Source: JAEUMY01 sp031394355
GTDB lineage: Bacteria; Pseudomonadota; Gammaproteobacteria; Burkholderiales; Usitatibacteraceae
Assembly (NCBI GenBank): GCA_031394355.1
Contig: JANNSU010000069.1
Location: 1-37,766, forward strand
Length of the DNA: 37,766 bases
Reading direction: 5' to 3'
Position numbers and translations under genes: made by a program
Part shown: positions 21,728 to 29,334 of the stretch, piece after piece
Layout of the letters: every line of letters begins with the position of its first letter
Position numbering within the stretch: position 1 is the stretch's first letter
Notes under the pieces: model-generated
The model's input: only the letters and a program-made list of their open reading frames with translations
Told to the model about the DNA's origin: nothing
Database searches by the model: none

Positions 21728-22464
21728 AGCGCAATCTCCCGCCCGCCATCCACCGCCAGGATTTGTCCCGTGACATACGGCGCATCGAGCAGCAGATACT
21801 TCACTGCGCCGGCAATGTCTTCCGGGCCGCCGATGCGCTTCAGTGGCACCTGGTTCACGATGCGTTCGCGCTCGGCGGCAGGATAGTCGTTACCCTGATC
21901 CGGCCACAGGATGGCGCCGGGTGAGACGCCGTTCACGCGAATATTCGGACCCAGCTCCAGCGCCAGCGAGCGCGTGAGTCCGGCGAGCCCGGCCTTGGCC
22001 ACGTTGTAGACAACATAGTCCTTCAACGGGCGGTCGGCATGGATGTCGATGATGTTGACGATGGCGCCCTGCGTCTTGGTGAGATACGGCACGGCTGCTT
22101 GCGAGAGCAGCAGCGGCGCCAGCAGGTTGGTGCCCATCAGGTCAATCCAGTGGTCCTCGATGATCGTGCCGACAGGTGTTGCGTAGAACACCGATGCGTT
22201 GTTCACCAAACCGCTAAGTCCGCCGAAAAGCGATGCCGCCTGGTCGACGAGGCCCTTCAGGGCGTTGCTGGCGGCGAGATTTCCCTGCAGCACCGCAGCG
22301 GACTTCGGACGAACTGCGTTGAGTTCAGCGGCCAGCTTGTCGGCTTCCGCCCGTGAGCTGTTGCAGTGGATCACCACATTTGCGCCGGCTGCATGCAGGG
22401 TGCGGGTGATGGCAGCGCCAATGCGTTTCGCGCCACCGGTAACGAGGATGGCTGGGGTCGTCAT
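21724..22464 (-). CDS. Short-chain dehydrogenase, pteridine reductase-like
   Basis: The product is 246 aa. AILVTGGAKRIGAAI has the TGxxxRxG cofactor motif typical of NADPH-dependent pteridine reductases (PTR1/FolM), LVNNASVF and the Y-x3-K pair in DYVVYNVAKAGLAGL are the SDR core, and PYVTGQILAVDGGREI is the C-terminal signature. Family members reduce dihydrofolate or dihydropterins. The canonical NIRVNGVSPG motif carries a one-mismatch palindrome (21937-21948). It is the first gene of the operon with the membrane protein and ttcA. Confidence 0.83.
   Translation of the reverse strand: MTTPAILVTGGAKRIGAAITRTLHAAGANVVIHCNSSRAEADKLAAELNAVRPKSAAVLQGNLAASNALKGLVDQAASLFGGLSGLVNNASVFYATPVGTIIEDHWIDLMGTNLLAPLLLSQAAVPYLTKTQGAIVNIIDIHADRPLKDYVVYNVAKAGLAGLTRSLALELGPNIRVNGVSPGAILWPDQGNDYPAAERERIVNQVPLKRIGGPEDIAGAVKYLLLDAPYVTGQILAVDGGREIAL
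21937..21948. repeat. Near-match palindrome GCGAATATTCGG
   Basis: One mismatch from the 12-bp palindrome, in the SDR gene where the coding strand reads P-NIR-VN, a motif common to SDRs. It may be a chance match at a conserved motif or a copy accepted there. Confidence 0.5.
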
Positions 22465-22514
22465 GGGATAATTCGGTTCTTGATGGCTTTCATAGACGCA
22501 ATTCTACCGCCCCC

Positions 22515-23702
22515 TTGAAGTCCCCACTTCCCCGAGATCAGATTTCCGGGCTGCCCCAGCCCGACGCCGATGCGCTGGCCCACAGCGCGAGACTCGTTGC
22601 GGCTATTCGCCATGACATCGCGGATGCAGGGGGCTGGATCGGCTTTGACCGGTTCATGGATCGTGCCCTGTATGCGCCCGGGCTGGGTTACTACGCGGCC
22701 GGTGCGCGCAAGTTTGGTGCGGCAGGAGACTTCGTCACCGCACCCGAAATCTCGCCGCTGTTCGGCCGCTGCCTCGCGCGCCAGATCGCGGAAGTGCTCG
22801 CCGAGACAGGGGGCGAGGTACTGGAGCTGGGTCCGGGATCCGGCAAGCTGGCCGAAGACATTCTGGCCGAGTTGCAGGCAATCGATGCGCTGCCATCGAG
22901 ATACAGCATGCTCGAAGTGAGCCCGGATTTGCGCGAGCGCCAGCAGGCGCGGCTTCGGGACCATCCCGCCTTCGACCGCATGGTTTGGCTGGATGAACTG
23001 CCCGAACACTTCAATGGCGTGATCATTGCCAACGAGGTGCTGGATGTGCTGCCGGTGCATCTGGTGACCTATGTCGAGGGCTGGGCGTTCGAGCGCGGCG
23101 TGGCACTGGATGCGCAGAGCAACTTCATGTGGAAGGACAAGCTGGTCGAGTCTGGCCCGCTGGTGAAGCTGGCGCCGGATATTGCCAGCCGCCATCTTGC
23201 CGGTGCACCGCCTGCCGGCTATCTCACGGAAATCAGCCCGCAGTGCACGGCGTGGACGCGGACGCTGACCCGCTGCCTTCTGCGCGGCATGATCCTGCTC
23301 GTCGACTACGGTTTTCGCGGTGCGGAGTACTACCACCCCACGCGCACGGGCGGCACGCTGATGTGCCACTACCGGCACTACGCGCATCCCGAGCCATTTT
23401 TCCATCCCGGCCTGCAGGACATCACCGCGCACGTGGATTTCAGTGCGGTCTCCGATGCGGGCGTGGCCGAGGGAGCGGAGGTCCTCGGCTACACGACTCA
23501 GGCCGCCTTCCTGCTGGCAGGCGGGCTGGCAGAGCTCATGCAGGAGGTGGATGCCGCCGATTCGGCACGGTATCTGCCAGTCGTCACCCAGGCACAGCGG
23601 CTCATCAGCCCGTCTGAAATGGGTGAGTTCTTCAAGGTGCTGGGCTTGGGCAAGGGTGTTGCCGCGCCATCCGGTTTCAGCGGGCGGCCCTTGCCGCTTT
23701 GA
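22515..23702 (+). CDS. MidA/NDUFAF7-type SAM-dependent methyltransferase (COG1565)
   Basis: The product is 395 aa. GWIGFDRFMDRALYAPGLGYYAAG..KFGAAGDFVTAPEISPLFG is the family N-terminal signature, VLELGPGSGKLAEDIL the SAM-binding motif, and VIIANEVLDVLPVH and LVDYGFRGAEYYHPTRTGGTLMCHYRH further hallmarks. The mitochondrial homolog methylates an Arg of a complex I subunit; in bacteria the substrate is less clear. The start is TTG 22515, with no ATG in frame near; no clear ribosome-binding site is seen. It is divergent from the SDR gene. Confidence 0.86.
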   Translation: MKSPLPRDQISGLPQPDADALAHSARLVAAIRHDIADAGGWIGFDRFMDRALYAPGLGYYAAGARKFGAAGDFVTAPEISPLFGRCLARQIAEVLAETGGEVLELGPGSGKLAEDILAELQAIDALPSRYSMLEVSPDLRERQQARLRDHPAFDRMVWLDELPEHFNGVIIANEVLDVLPVHLVTYVEGWAFERGVALDAQSNFMWKDKLVESGPLVKLAPDIASRHLAGAPPAGYLTEISPQCTAWTRTLTRCLLRGMILLVDYGFRGAEYYHPTRTGGTLMCHYRHYAHPEPFFHPGLQDITAHVDFSAVSDAGVAEGAEVLGYTTQAAFLLAGGLAELMQEVDAADSARYLPVVTQAQRLISPSEMGEFFKVLGLGKGVAAPSGFSGRPLPL

Positions 23703-23883
23703 GCGTCAGGTCAGGGGGCTGTCCCCCCATCCAGCTGGCGTGAGCGCGGTCAGCCGGCCGCATGCGGTGCGCCATGTCGGCACGCCTTTGCAGTGAAGGG
23801 CGATTTCATCTGGGCGAATTCATTTCCGGGCGCGATTCGTATCGCCCTGCTATATTCCCCGGCAAACAAGGGAGGGAGAACAC

Positions 23884-25014
23884 ATGGCAGTCATGATCGC
23901 GGTTCCCAAGGAATCGGCGCCGGGCGAGAAGCGCGTCGCGATGCATCCCGAGGTGATCAAGAAGTTCACGGCGCTCGGTGCCAAGTTCATCGTCGAAGCA
24001 GACGCGGGCCGCGCAAGTTCGTTGCGGGACGAGGACTTCGCCGGTGCATCCGTCGCGACCAACGCAGCAGAGCTCTACGCCGCTGGTGCCGATACGCTCA
24101 TCTTCCGGGTGCAGGCACCCTCGCTCGATGAAATCAGCGCCATGCCGAACGGCGCGACGCTGATCGGATTCATGCAGCCCTATGGCAGCAAGGAGCGCAT
24201 CGCTGCATTGAACGCCAAGCACATCACGAGTTTTGCCGTCGAGCTGATTCCGCGAATCTCCAGGGCGCAGAGCATGGATGGGCTCTCCAGCCAGGCGGCC
24301 TGCGCAGGCTATCAATGCGTGCTCATCGCCGCATCGCACTGCCCCAAGTTCTTCCCCATGCTGACGTACGCCGCTGGCACCATCCGCCCGGCGCGGGTGC
24401 TGGTCATCGGTGCAGGCGTGGCCGGGCTGCAGGCCATCGCCACCGCCAAGCGTCTCGGTGCCATTGTCGAGGGCTATGACGTGCGGCCGGAGACGCGCGA
24501 ACAGATCGAGTCCCTGGGTGCCAAGTTTGTCGACACCGGTGTATCCGCTGCGGGTGCCGGTGGCTATGCCCGCGAACTCACCGAAGAAGAAAAGCAGCAG
24601 CAGGCCGTCAAGCTGGGCAAGGCGGTGGCCAATGCCGATGTGCTCATCACGACAGCGGCAATCCCGGGCAAGAAGAGCCCGCTCATCATTTCCGCAGACA
24701 TGATTGCTGGCATGAAGAACGGCGCGGTGGTGGTCGACATGGCGGCAGAAGGTGGCGGCAACTGTGCTGGAACGGTGGCGGGTGCGACAGTGCAGGTCGG
24801 CCCGGCCACGATCCTCGGTCCGTTGAATCTTCCCTCCAACATGCCGGTGCATGCCTCCGAGATGTACGCCAAGAATCTGTACAACTTCTTTGCAGCGTTC
24901 ATCAAGGACGGCAACCTCACGCTGGACTGGGATGACGATGTGATCAAGGGTGCCTGCCTGACCAAGGGCGGGGCGCTGATGCACGAGGGTGTTGCGAAAG
25001 TTCTGGGGAGCTGA
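23884..25014 (+). CDS. pntAA: NAD(P) transhydrogenase subunit alpha, part 1 (NAD-binding)
   Basis: Domain I of proton-translocating transhydrogenase, 376 aa. IAVPKESAPGEKRVAMHPE is the alanine-dehydrogenase/PNT N-terminal motif, RARSMDGLSSQA is present as RAQSMDGLSSQA, and VLVIGAGVAGLQAIATAKRLGA is the NAD-binding Rossmann loop. It transfers hydride from NADH to NADP+ bound on PntB, driven by the proton gradient. A strong GGGAGGG ribosome-binding site lies 8 bases upstream. The 3-gene split (AA, AB, B) is usual in many alpha- and betaproteobacteria. No palindrome copy occurs in the three pnt genes. Confidence 0.95.
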   Translation: MAVMIAVPKESAPGEKRVAMHPEVIKKFTALGAKFIVEADAGRASSLRDEDFAGASVATNAAELYAAGADTLIFRVQAPSLDEISAMPNGATLIGFMQPYGSKERIAALNAKHITSFAVELIPRISRAQSMDGLSSQAACAGYQCVLIAASHCPKFFPMLTYAAGTIRPARVLVIGAGVAGLQAIATAKRLGAIVEGYDVRPETREQIESLGAKFVDTGVSAAGAGGYARELTEEEKQQQAVKLGKAVANADVLITTAAIPGKKSPLIISADMIAGMKNGAVVVDMAAEGGGNCAGTVAGATVQVGPATILGPLNLPSNMPVHASEMYAKNLYNFFAAFIKDGNLTLDWDDDVIKGACLTKGGALMHEGVAKVLGS

Positions 25015-25016
25015 CC

Positions 25017-25322
25017 ATGGGTGATTTCATCTGGTTGTACATTTTCATGCTTGCGGCCTTCACCGGCTACGAGGTCATCGCACGCGTGCCGGTCATCCTG
25101 CACACGCCGCTCATGTCCGGCTCCAACTTTGTCCACGGTGTGGTGTTGGTGGGTGCCATGGTGGCGCTGGGCAAGGCGAACCCGGATGATCCGGTGCAGC
25201 TCGCCATCGGCTTCTTCGCGGTGTTCCTCGGCGCGGCCAACGCGGCCGGTGGCTACATCGTCACGGAGCGAATGCTGGCCATGTTCAAGACCGACAAGAA
25301 AAAGACTGGGGCCGGCAAATGA
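25017..25322 (+). CDS. pntAB: NAD(P) transhydrogenase subunit alpha, part 2 (membrane)
   Basis: The product is 101 aa with three membrane helices: FIWLYIFMLAAFTGYEVIARVP, TPLMSGSNFVHGVVLVGAMVAL and LAIGFFAVFLGAANAAGGYIVTERML. It contributes the N-terminal half of domain II of the proton channel. It starts 2 bases after pntAA and overlaps pntB by 4 (ATGA). Confidence 0.94.
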   Translation: MGDFIWLYIFMLAAFTGYEVIARVPVILHTPLMSGSNFVHGVVLVGAMVALGKANPDDPVQLAIGFFAVFLGAANAAGGYIVTERMLAMFKTDKKKTGAGK

Positions 25323-26692
25323 GCATCGACTTCATCATCAACGCATCGTACTTCGTCGTCGCGGTCCTGTTCATCCTCGGTCTGAAAGCCATGTCGTCGC
25401 CGGTCACGGCGAAGCAGGGCATCGTGTGGGCAGGTGTGGGCATGATCCTCGCCACGCTCGTGACCTTTGCCACCCCGGGCATGAAGAACATCGTGCTCAT
25501 GATCATCGCCATCGTGCTGGGCGGCGGCATCGCCTGGTGGGCGGGCAAGGTGGTCAAGATGACCGACATGCCGCAGATGGTCGCCATCTACAACGGCATG
25601 GGTGGTGGTGCGGCAGCAGGCATCGCCGCACTGGAGTTCGCGCGCGGCGAGTCGCATGGTGTCGCCGTGACCACGCTCGCGGTGCTGGGTGCGCTCATCG
25701 GCTCGGTGGCTTTTTCCGGCTCCTGTGTCGCGTTCGCGAAGCTGCAGGGCATCATGAACAAGACCTTCCGATTGCCGGCACAGAATATCGTCAACATCGT
25801 GCTGGCGCTGATCGTATTGGGTATGGGCATCACCATCATCGAAGACCCGTCCAACACGAAGCTCCTCATCGCCTTCTTTGTGCTGTCGCTCGTGTTGGGT
25901 GTGATCCTGACCACGCCCATCGGTGGCGCAGACATGCCAGTGGTGATCTCGCTGCTCAATGCGTTCACCGGGCTTGCCGTCGGCTTCGAAGGCTACGTGC
26001 TGCAGAACCCCGCATTGGTCATCGCGGGTATCGTCGTCGGCGCCTCTGGCACGCTGCTGACCCAGTTGATGGCGAAGGCCATGAACCGGCCGATCTCCAA
26101 CGTGCTCTTCACACCCATCACGGGCGAAGCGCAGGGTGGTACGGCCGTCACCGGCACCATGAAGGAAGCCTCTGCCAATGACGCCGCAGCCATGATGCGA
26201 TTCGCGCAGAAGGTCATCATCGTCCCGGGCTATGGCATGGCAGTGGCGGGCGCGCAGCACAAGGTGTGGGAGATGGGCAAGCTGCTCATCGAGGCGGGCG
26301 TGGAAGTGAAGTTCGCCATCCACCCGGTCGCAGGCCGCATGCCGGGACACATGAACGTGTTGCTGGCTGAGGCGGGCGTGCCCTACGACATCATCTTCGA
26401 TCTGGAAGAAATCAACGGTGAATTCGCGCAAGCCGACGTGGCGCTGGTCATCGGTGCCAACGACGTGGTGAATCCCGTCGCGCGCACCGACAAATCCTCG
26501 CCCATCTATGGCATGCCAATCCTCAATGCAGACATGGCGCAGAACGTCATCGTCAACAAGCGTGGCAAGGGTGCGGGCTATTCCGGCATCGAGAATGCGC
26601 TCTTCTACGGCGAGAACACGCGCATGCTGTACGGCAGTGCGCAGCAAGCGGTCGCGGAAGTCATCGCGAACATGAAGACGATGGAGGGTTGA
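25319..26692 (+). CDS. pntB: NAD(P) transhydrogenase subunit beta
   Basis: The product is 457 aa. About nine hydrophobic helices (residues 1-260) form the rest of the proton channel; MVAIYNGMGGGAAAGIA contains a conserved loop. The C-terminal domain III binds NADP(H) through VPGYGMAVAGAQHKV and ends with ADVALVIGANDVVNP and VNKRGKGAGYSGIENALFY. It is full length and its start overlaps the end of pntAB. Confidence 0.95.
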   Translation: MSIDFIINASYFVVAVLFILGLKAMSSPVTAKQGIVWAGVGMILATLVTFATPGMKNIVLMIIAIVLGGGIAWWAGKVVKMTDMPQMVAIYNGMGGGAAAGIAALEFARGESHGVAVTTLAVLGALIGSVAFSGSCVAFAKLQGIMNKTFRLPAQNIVNIVLALIVLGMGITIIEDPSNTKLLIAFFVLSLVLGVILTTPIGGADMPVVISLLNAFTGLAVGFEGYVLQNPALVIAGIVVGASGTLLTQLMAKAMNRPISNVLFTPITGEAQGGTAVTGTMKEASANDAAAMMRFAQKVIIVPGYGMAVAGAQHKVWEMGKLLIEAGVEVKFAIHPVAGRMPGHMNVLLAEAGVPYDIIFDLEEINGEFAQADVALVIGANDVVNPVARTDKSSPIYGMPILNADMAQNVIVNKRGKGAGYSGIENALFYGENTRMLYGSAQQAVAEVIANMKTMEG

Positions 26693-26695
26693 GCC

Positions 26696-27169
26696 ATGAA
26701 AGTGGCGCTCACCTTGGCACTGTCTGCGCTTGTGCTCACGGGCTGTACTGCGAATATTCGCAGTAACGCCACGCCCATCGAAGTCACCGCCGCGCTCGGC
26801 AGCCCCAGGGAAGTGTTCACGCTGAAGGACGGCAGCAGCAGTTGGGAATATCCGACCTCGCCGCAGGGGCTCACCACGACGCTGGTTCGCTTCGATGCGA
26901 AGGGCAAAATGATGTATGTCTCGCAGGTGTTGACGGATGAAAACTTCCATCGCATACAGACAGGCATGAGCGAAGAAGCCGTGCGCGCCACCATCGGGCC
27001 ACCTTGGCGCAAGATGAACTTCGAGCGCCAGCAGCAGACGTCTTGGGACTATCTCTATCGCGACACTTGGGGCTACCGCGTCGAATTCTCCGTACTGTTC
27101 AATCCTGCGGGTGTGGTGTTGGGCAAGACATCCCGGCGACTGGACGATACGCGCAACGACCCGCGCTGA
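26696..27169 (+). CDS. Small lipoprotein with SmpA/BamE-like domain
   Basis: The product is 157 aa. Its lipobox LVLTGC is at the end of the first 17 residues, followed directly by TANIRSN, encoded by a palindrome copy. Two SmpA/OmlA-like repeats (VTAALGSPREVFTLKDGSSSWEYP and GMSEEAVRATIGPPWRKMNFERQQQTSWDY) resemble the BamE fold of outer-membrane lipoproteins. It begins 3 bases after pntB and is likely co-transcribed. Any link with transhydrogenase is unclear. Confidence 0.82.
   Translation: MKVALTLALSALVLTGCTANIRSNATPIEVTAALGSPREVFTLKDGSSSWEYPTSPQGLTTTLVRFDAKGKMMYVSQVLTDENFHRIQTGMSEEAVRATIGPPWRKMNFERQQQTSWDYLYRDTWGYRVEFSVLFNPAGVVLGKTSRRLDDTRNDPR
26746..26765. repeat. Extended 20-bp perfect palindrome, GCGAATATTCGC site 13
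   Basis: TACTGCGAATATTCGCAGTA shows perfect dyad symmetry over 20 bases; the core is at 26750-26761. It lies inside the lipoprotein gene, and its reading starts at the codon after the lipobox Cys. Confidence 0.95.
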
Positions 27170-27190
27170 TCGCGCACTGCTCTCCCCTAT

Positions 27191-28276
27191 TCACCGCTGC
27201 AATATCAGCAACTGGGTGAACATCTGGATGTTCATGTTCACCTCGGCGCTGACCGACGTGAACTCGATGCCTGCGAAAGTCGACCCCCTGCGCTCCTGGA
27301 TATTGACGACCTTTGCATAGAGGTCTGTGATGCGGAACCCGACCAGCGGCAGGTTCAGCTCCACTTTCAAGTCCGTGTAGGGATGCACTGGCTGGTCGAG
27401 CTCCACCAGCAGGCCGTGGTAGCCGATGTCCCGGGCCACGCCGGTGAAGAGCTGCGGCATCACGATCTTGTCCTGGATGATCTGGTAGGAGAGCGGCAGG
27501 TTCACCTCGATGCGATGGCTTCGACGGATCTCGAGGCGTGGCACCTCCAGGGACATCGACGGAATGGACATCACCTCGCGCAGCAACACCGACTGGCTTT
27601 TCCCCTTGACCAGGACCACCATGGGCTCCCCCGCGACGATGAAGTCACGGCAGGCGTCAAACGTGGTTTCGCTGATGAGGATCTGGCCGCGCAGGCTGAA
27701 GGCCTCGATGCGTGAAGCAAGATTGACCTCATCACCGATCACTGTGTATTCGGAATAAGCGTCGGTGCCCAGCTTGCCCGCCAGCACCTGGCCGGTATTG
27801 ATGCCGATACCCATGTAGAGATCGGGCAGGCCGTTGGCGCGATGGAATTCATTGATCTCCTGCATCGCCAGCTGCATCTCGACCGCACAGTGCAGCGCGC
27901 GTTGCACATCGTCTTCACGGGTGATGGGCGCACCGAACAGCACCATGATCGAGTCACCCATGAACTTGTCGATCACGCCTTTGTGTCGGAAGATGATCTC
28001 GCTCATGCGCGCGAGGCAGCGGTTCAGCATGTCGATGATCACGCCGGCCTCGTAGGTCGCGGCGAGCGCCATGAACCCGCGCAGATCAGCAAGCAGGATG
28101 GTGACCTGCTGATCGGTAAAGCCATGTGCATGGTCCAGCGATGCGCCGCCGCCGTAGGCGTTCAGCAGGATCGATTCCATGTCTGCCATGGTCTCCGCGG
28201 GCAACGGCAGGCCAGTGGCCCGCCGGATGAGGTCACGGATCTGAGCGGCAACGGTACTGGCGGATGGCGTCTTCAC
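27191..28276 (-). CDS. Class III adenylate cyclase fused to a PilZ-like domain
   Basis: The product is 361 aa. A short N-terminal region leads to a cyclase homology domain (about 50-230): ILLADLRGFMALA and DKFMGDSIMVLFGAP give the two metal-binding Asp, the Lys in DKFMGD and the Asp in YTVIGDEVNLASRIE are the adenine-selecting pair, and Asn and Arg of VNLASRIE are the transition-state residues, so activity is expected. The C-terminal part (about 245-350) begins with RRSHRIEVNLPLSYQ, the R-x3-R motif of PilZ domains, and has D-x-G-x-x-G (ARDIGYHGLLVEL) in the place of the usual D-x-S-x-x-G. This suggests control of cAMP synthesis by c-di-GMP or a degenerate relative of it. Monocistronic, convergent with the lipoprotein gene. 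Confidence 0.87.
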   Translation of the reverse strand: MKTPSASTVAAQIRDLIRRATGLPLPAETMADMESILLNAYGGGASLDHAHGFTDQQVTILLADLRGFMALAATYEAGVIIDMLNRCLARMSEIIFRHKGVIDKFMGDSIMVLFGAPITREDDVQRALHCAVEMQLAMQEINEFHRANGLPDLYMGIGINTGQVLAGKLGTDAYSEYTVIGDEVNLASRIEAFSLRGQILISETTFDACRDFIVAGEPMVVLVKGKSQSVLLREVMSIPSMSLEVPRLEIRRSHRIEVNLPLSYQIIQDKIVMPQLFTGVARDIGYHGLLVELDQPVHPYTDLKVELNLPLVGFRITDLYAKVVNIQERRGSTFAGIEFTSVSAEVNMNIQMFTQLLILQR

Positions 28277-28353
28277 GGCTCCGGTGTTTCGGTAGAGAGG
28301 GCGCCAACTTGCGCCTTCATGGATGGGTCAGATTCAATTCTGCGGTCAGTGTC

Positions 28354-29334
28354 TCATGGGACGAGCACCGTGGAGCCGGTTGTCTTGCGATTTTCCAGAT
28401 CCGCGTGGGCCTGTGCTGTCTGGCTCAGGGGGTAGGTCTGATTCACGTTGATCTTCACGATGCCCCGGCTCACGACGTCGAAGAGGTCGCTGCTGGAGGC
28501 GACCAGATCCTCGCGTGATGCGGTGTAGGTGAACAAGGTCGGGCGGGTGACGTAGAGCGAGCCCTTGCCAGCCAGGATGCCGGTGTCCAGGGGGTCCGGC
28601 TTGCCGGATGCGGCACCGTAGAGCGCAGCAAGGCCGAAGGGCTGCAGGCAATCGAGCGACTTCAGGAATGTGTCTTTGCCGACGCCGTCGTAGACCACGC
28701 GGCACTTCTTGCCGTGGGTGATTTCCGCAACTTTTGCCACCCAGTCTTCCTTGCGATAGAGAATGGTGTGGTGTGCGCCATGCGCCTTCGCCAGTTCCGC
28801 CTTGGCTTCATCTCCCACGGTGCCGATGACCGTGGCACCAAGATGCCGCGCCCATTGGCAGAGGATGAGACCGACACCGCCCGCAGCGGCATGCACGAGG
28901 ATGGTGTCACCCGGTTGGACAGCATGCGTGCGCTTCAACAGATACTGCGCGGTCATGCCTTTCAGCATCATGGAAGCCGCCTGCTGGTCGGTCACGCCTG
29001 CCGGAATCTTCACGGCCCGCTCGGCCGGCATGTTGCGGGCTTCACAATAGGACCCCATCGGATTGGCGTAGGCCACCCTGTCACCGGCGGCAAAGCCCGA
29101 CACATTGGCACCCATCGCCTCGACGATGCCGGCGCCTTCCATGCCAATCACCGATGGCAGCGGTACCGGATAGGCGCCAGTACGGTGATAGGTGTCGATG
29201 TAGTTGAGCCCGACAGCGGTGTGCCGGATGCGCAGCTCTCCCGGGCCAGGTGCACCGAGTTCGATCGCCTCCCACTTCAGGACTTCGGGGCCACCGGGGG
29301 TGTGAATGCGGATGGCGTGGACGGATTGGGTCAT
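28354..29334 (-). CDS. NADPH:quinone oxidoreductase (QorA-type, zinc-free MDR)
   Basis: The product is 326 aa. GLNYIDTYHRTGAYP is a signature of this family; VIGMEGAGIVEAMG is the medium-chain motif; ILVHAAAGGVGLILCQWARHLGATVIGTV is the NADPH-binding fold. Zinc ligands are absent, as is usual. The enzyme reduces quinones by one electron. Its start overlaps the stop of the CCA gene by 4 bases (ATGA). Confidence 0.91.
   Translation of the reverse strand: MTQSVHAIRIHTPGGPEVLKWEAIELGAPGPGELRIRHTAVGLNYIDTYHRTGAYPVPLPSVIGMEGAGIVEAMGANVSGFAAGDRVAYANPMGSYCEARNMPAERAVKIPAGVTDQQAASMMLKGMTAQYLLKRTHAVQPGDTILVHAAAGGVGLILCQWARHLGATVIGTVGDEAKAELAKAHGAHHTILYRKEDWVAKVAEITHGKKCRVVYDGVGKDTFLKSLDCLQPFGLAALYGAASGKPDPLDTGILAGKGSLYVTRPTLFTYTASREDLVASSSDLFDVVSRGIVKINVNQTYPLSQTAQAHADLENRKTTGSTVLVP

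Noticed and set aside
25253..26950. 565-aa minus-strand open frame opposite pntB
   Set aside because: His/Arg/Asp-rich antisense of a well-conserved gene, typical of GC-rich DNA.
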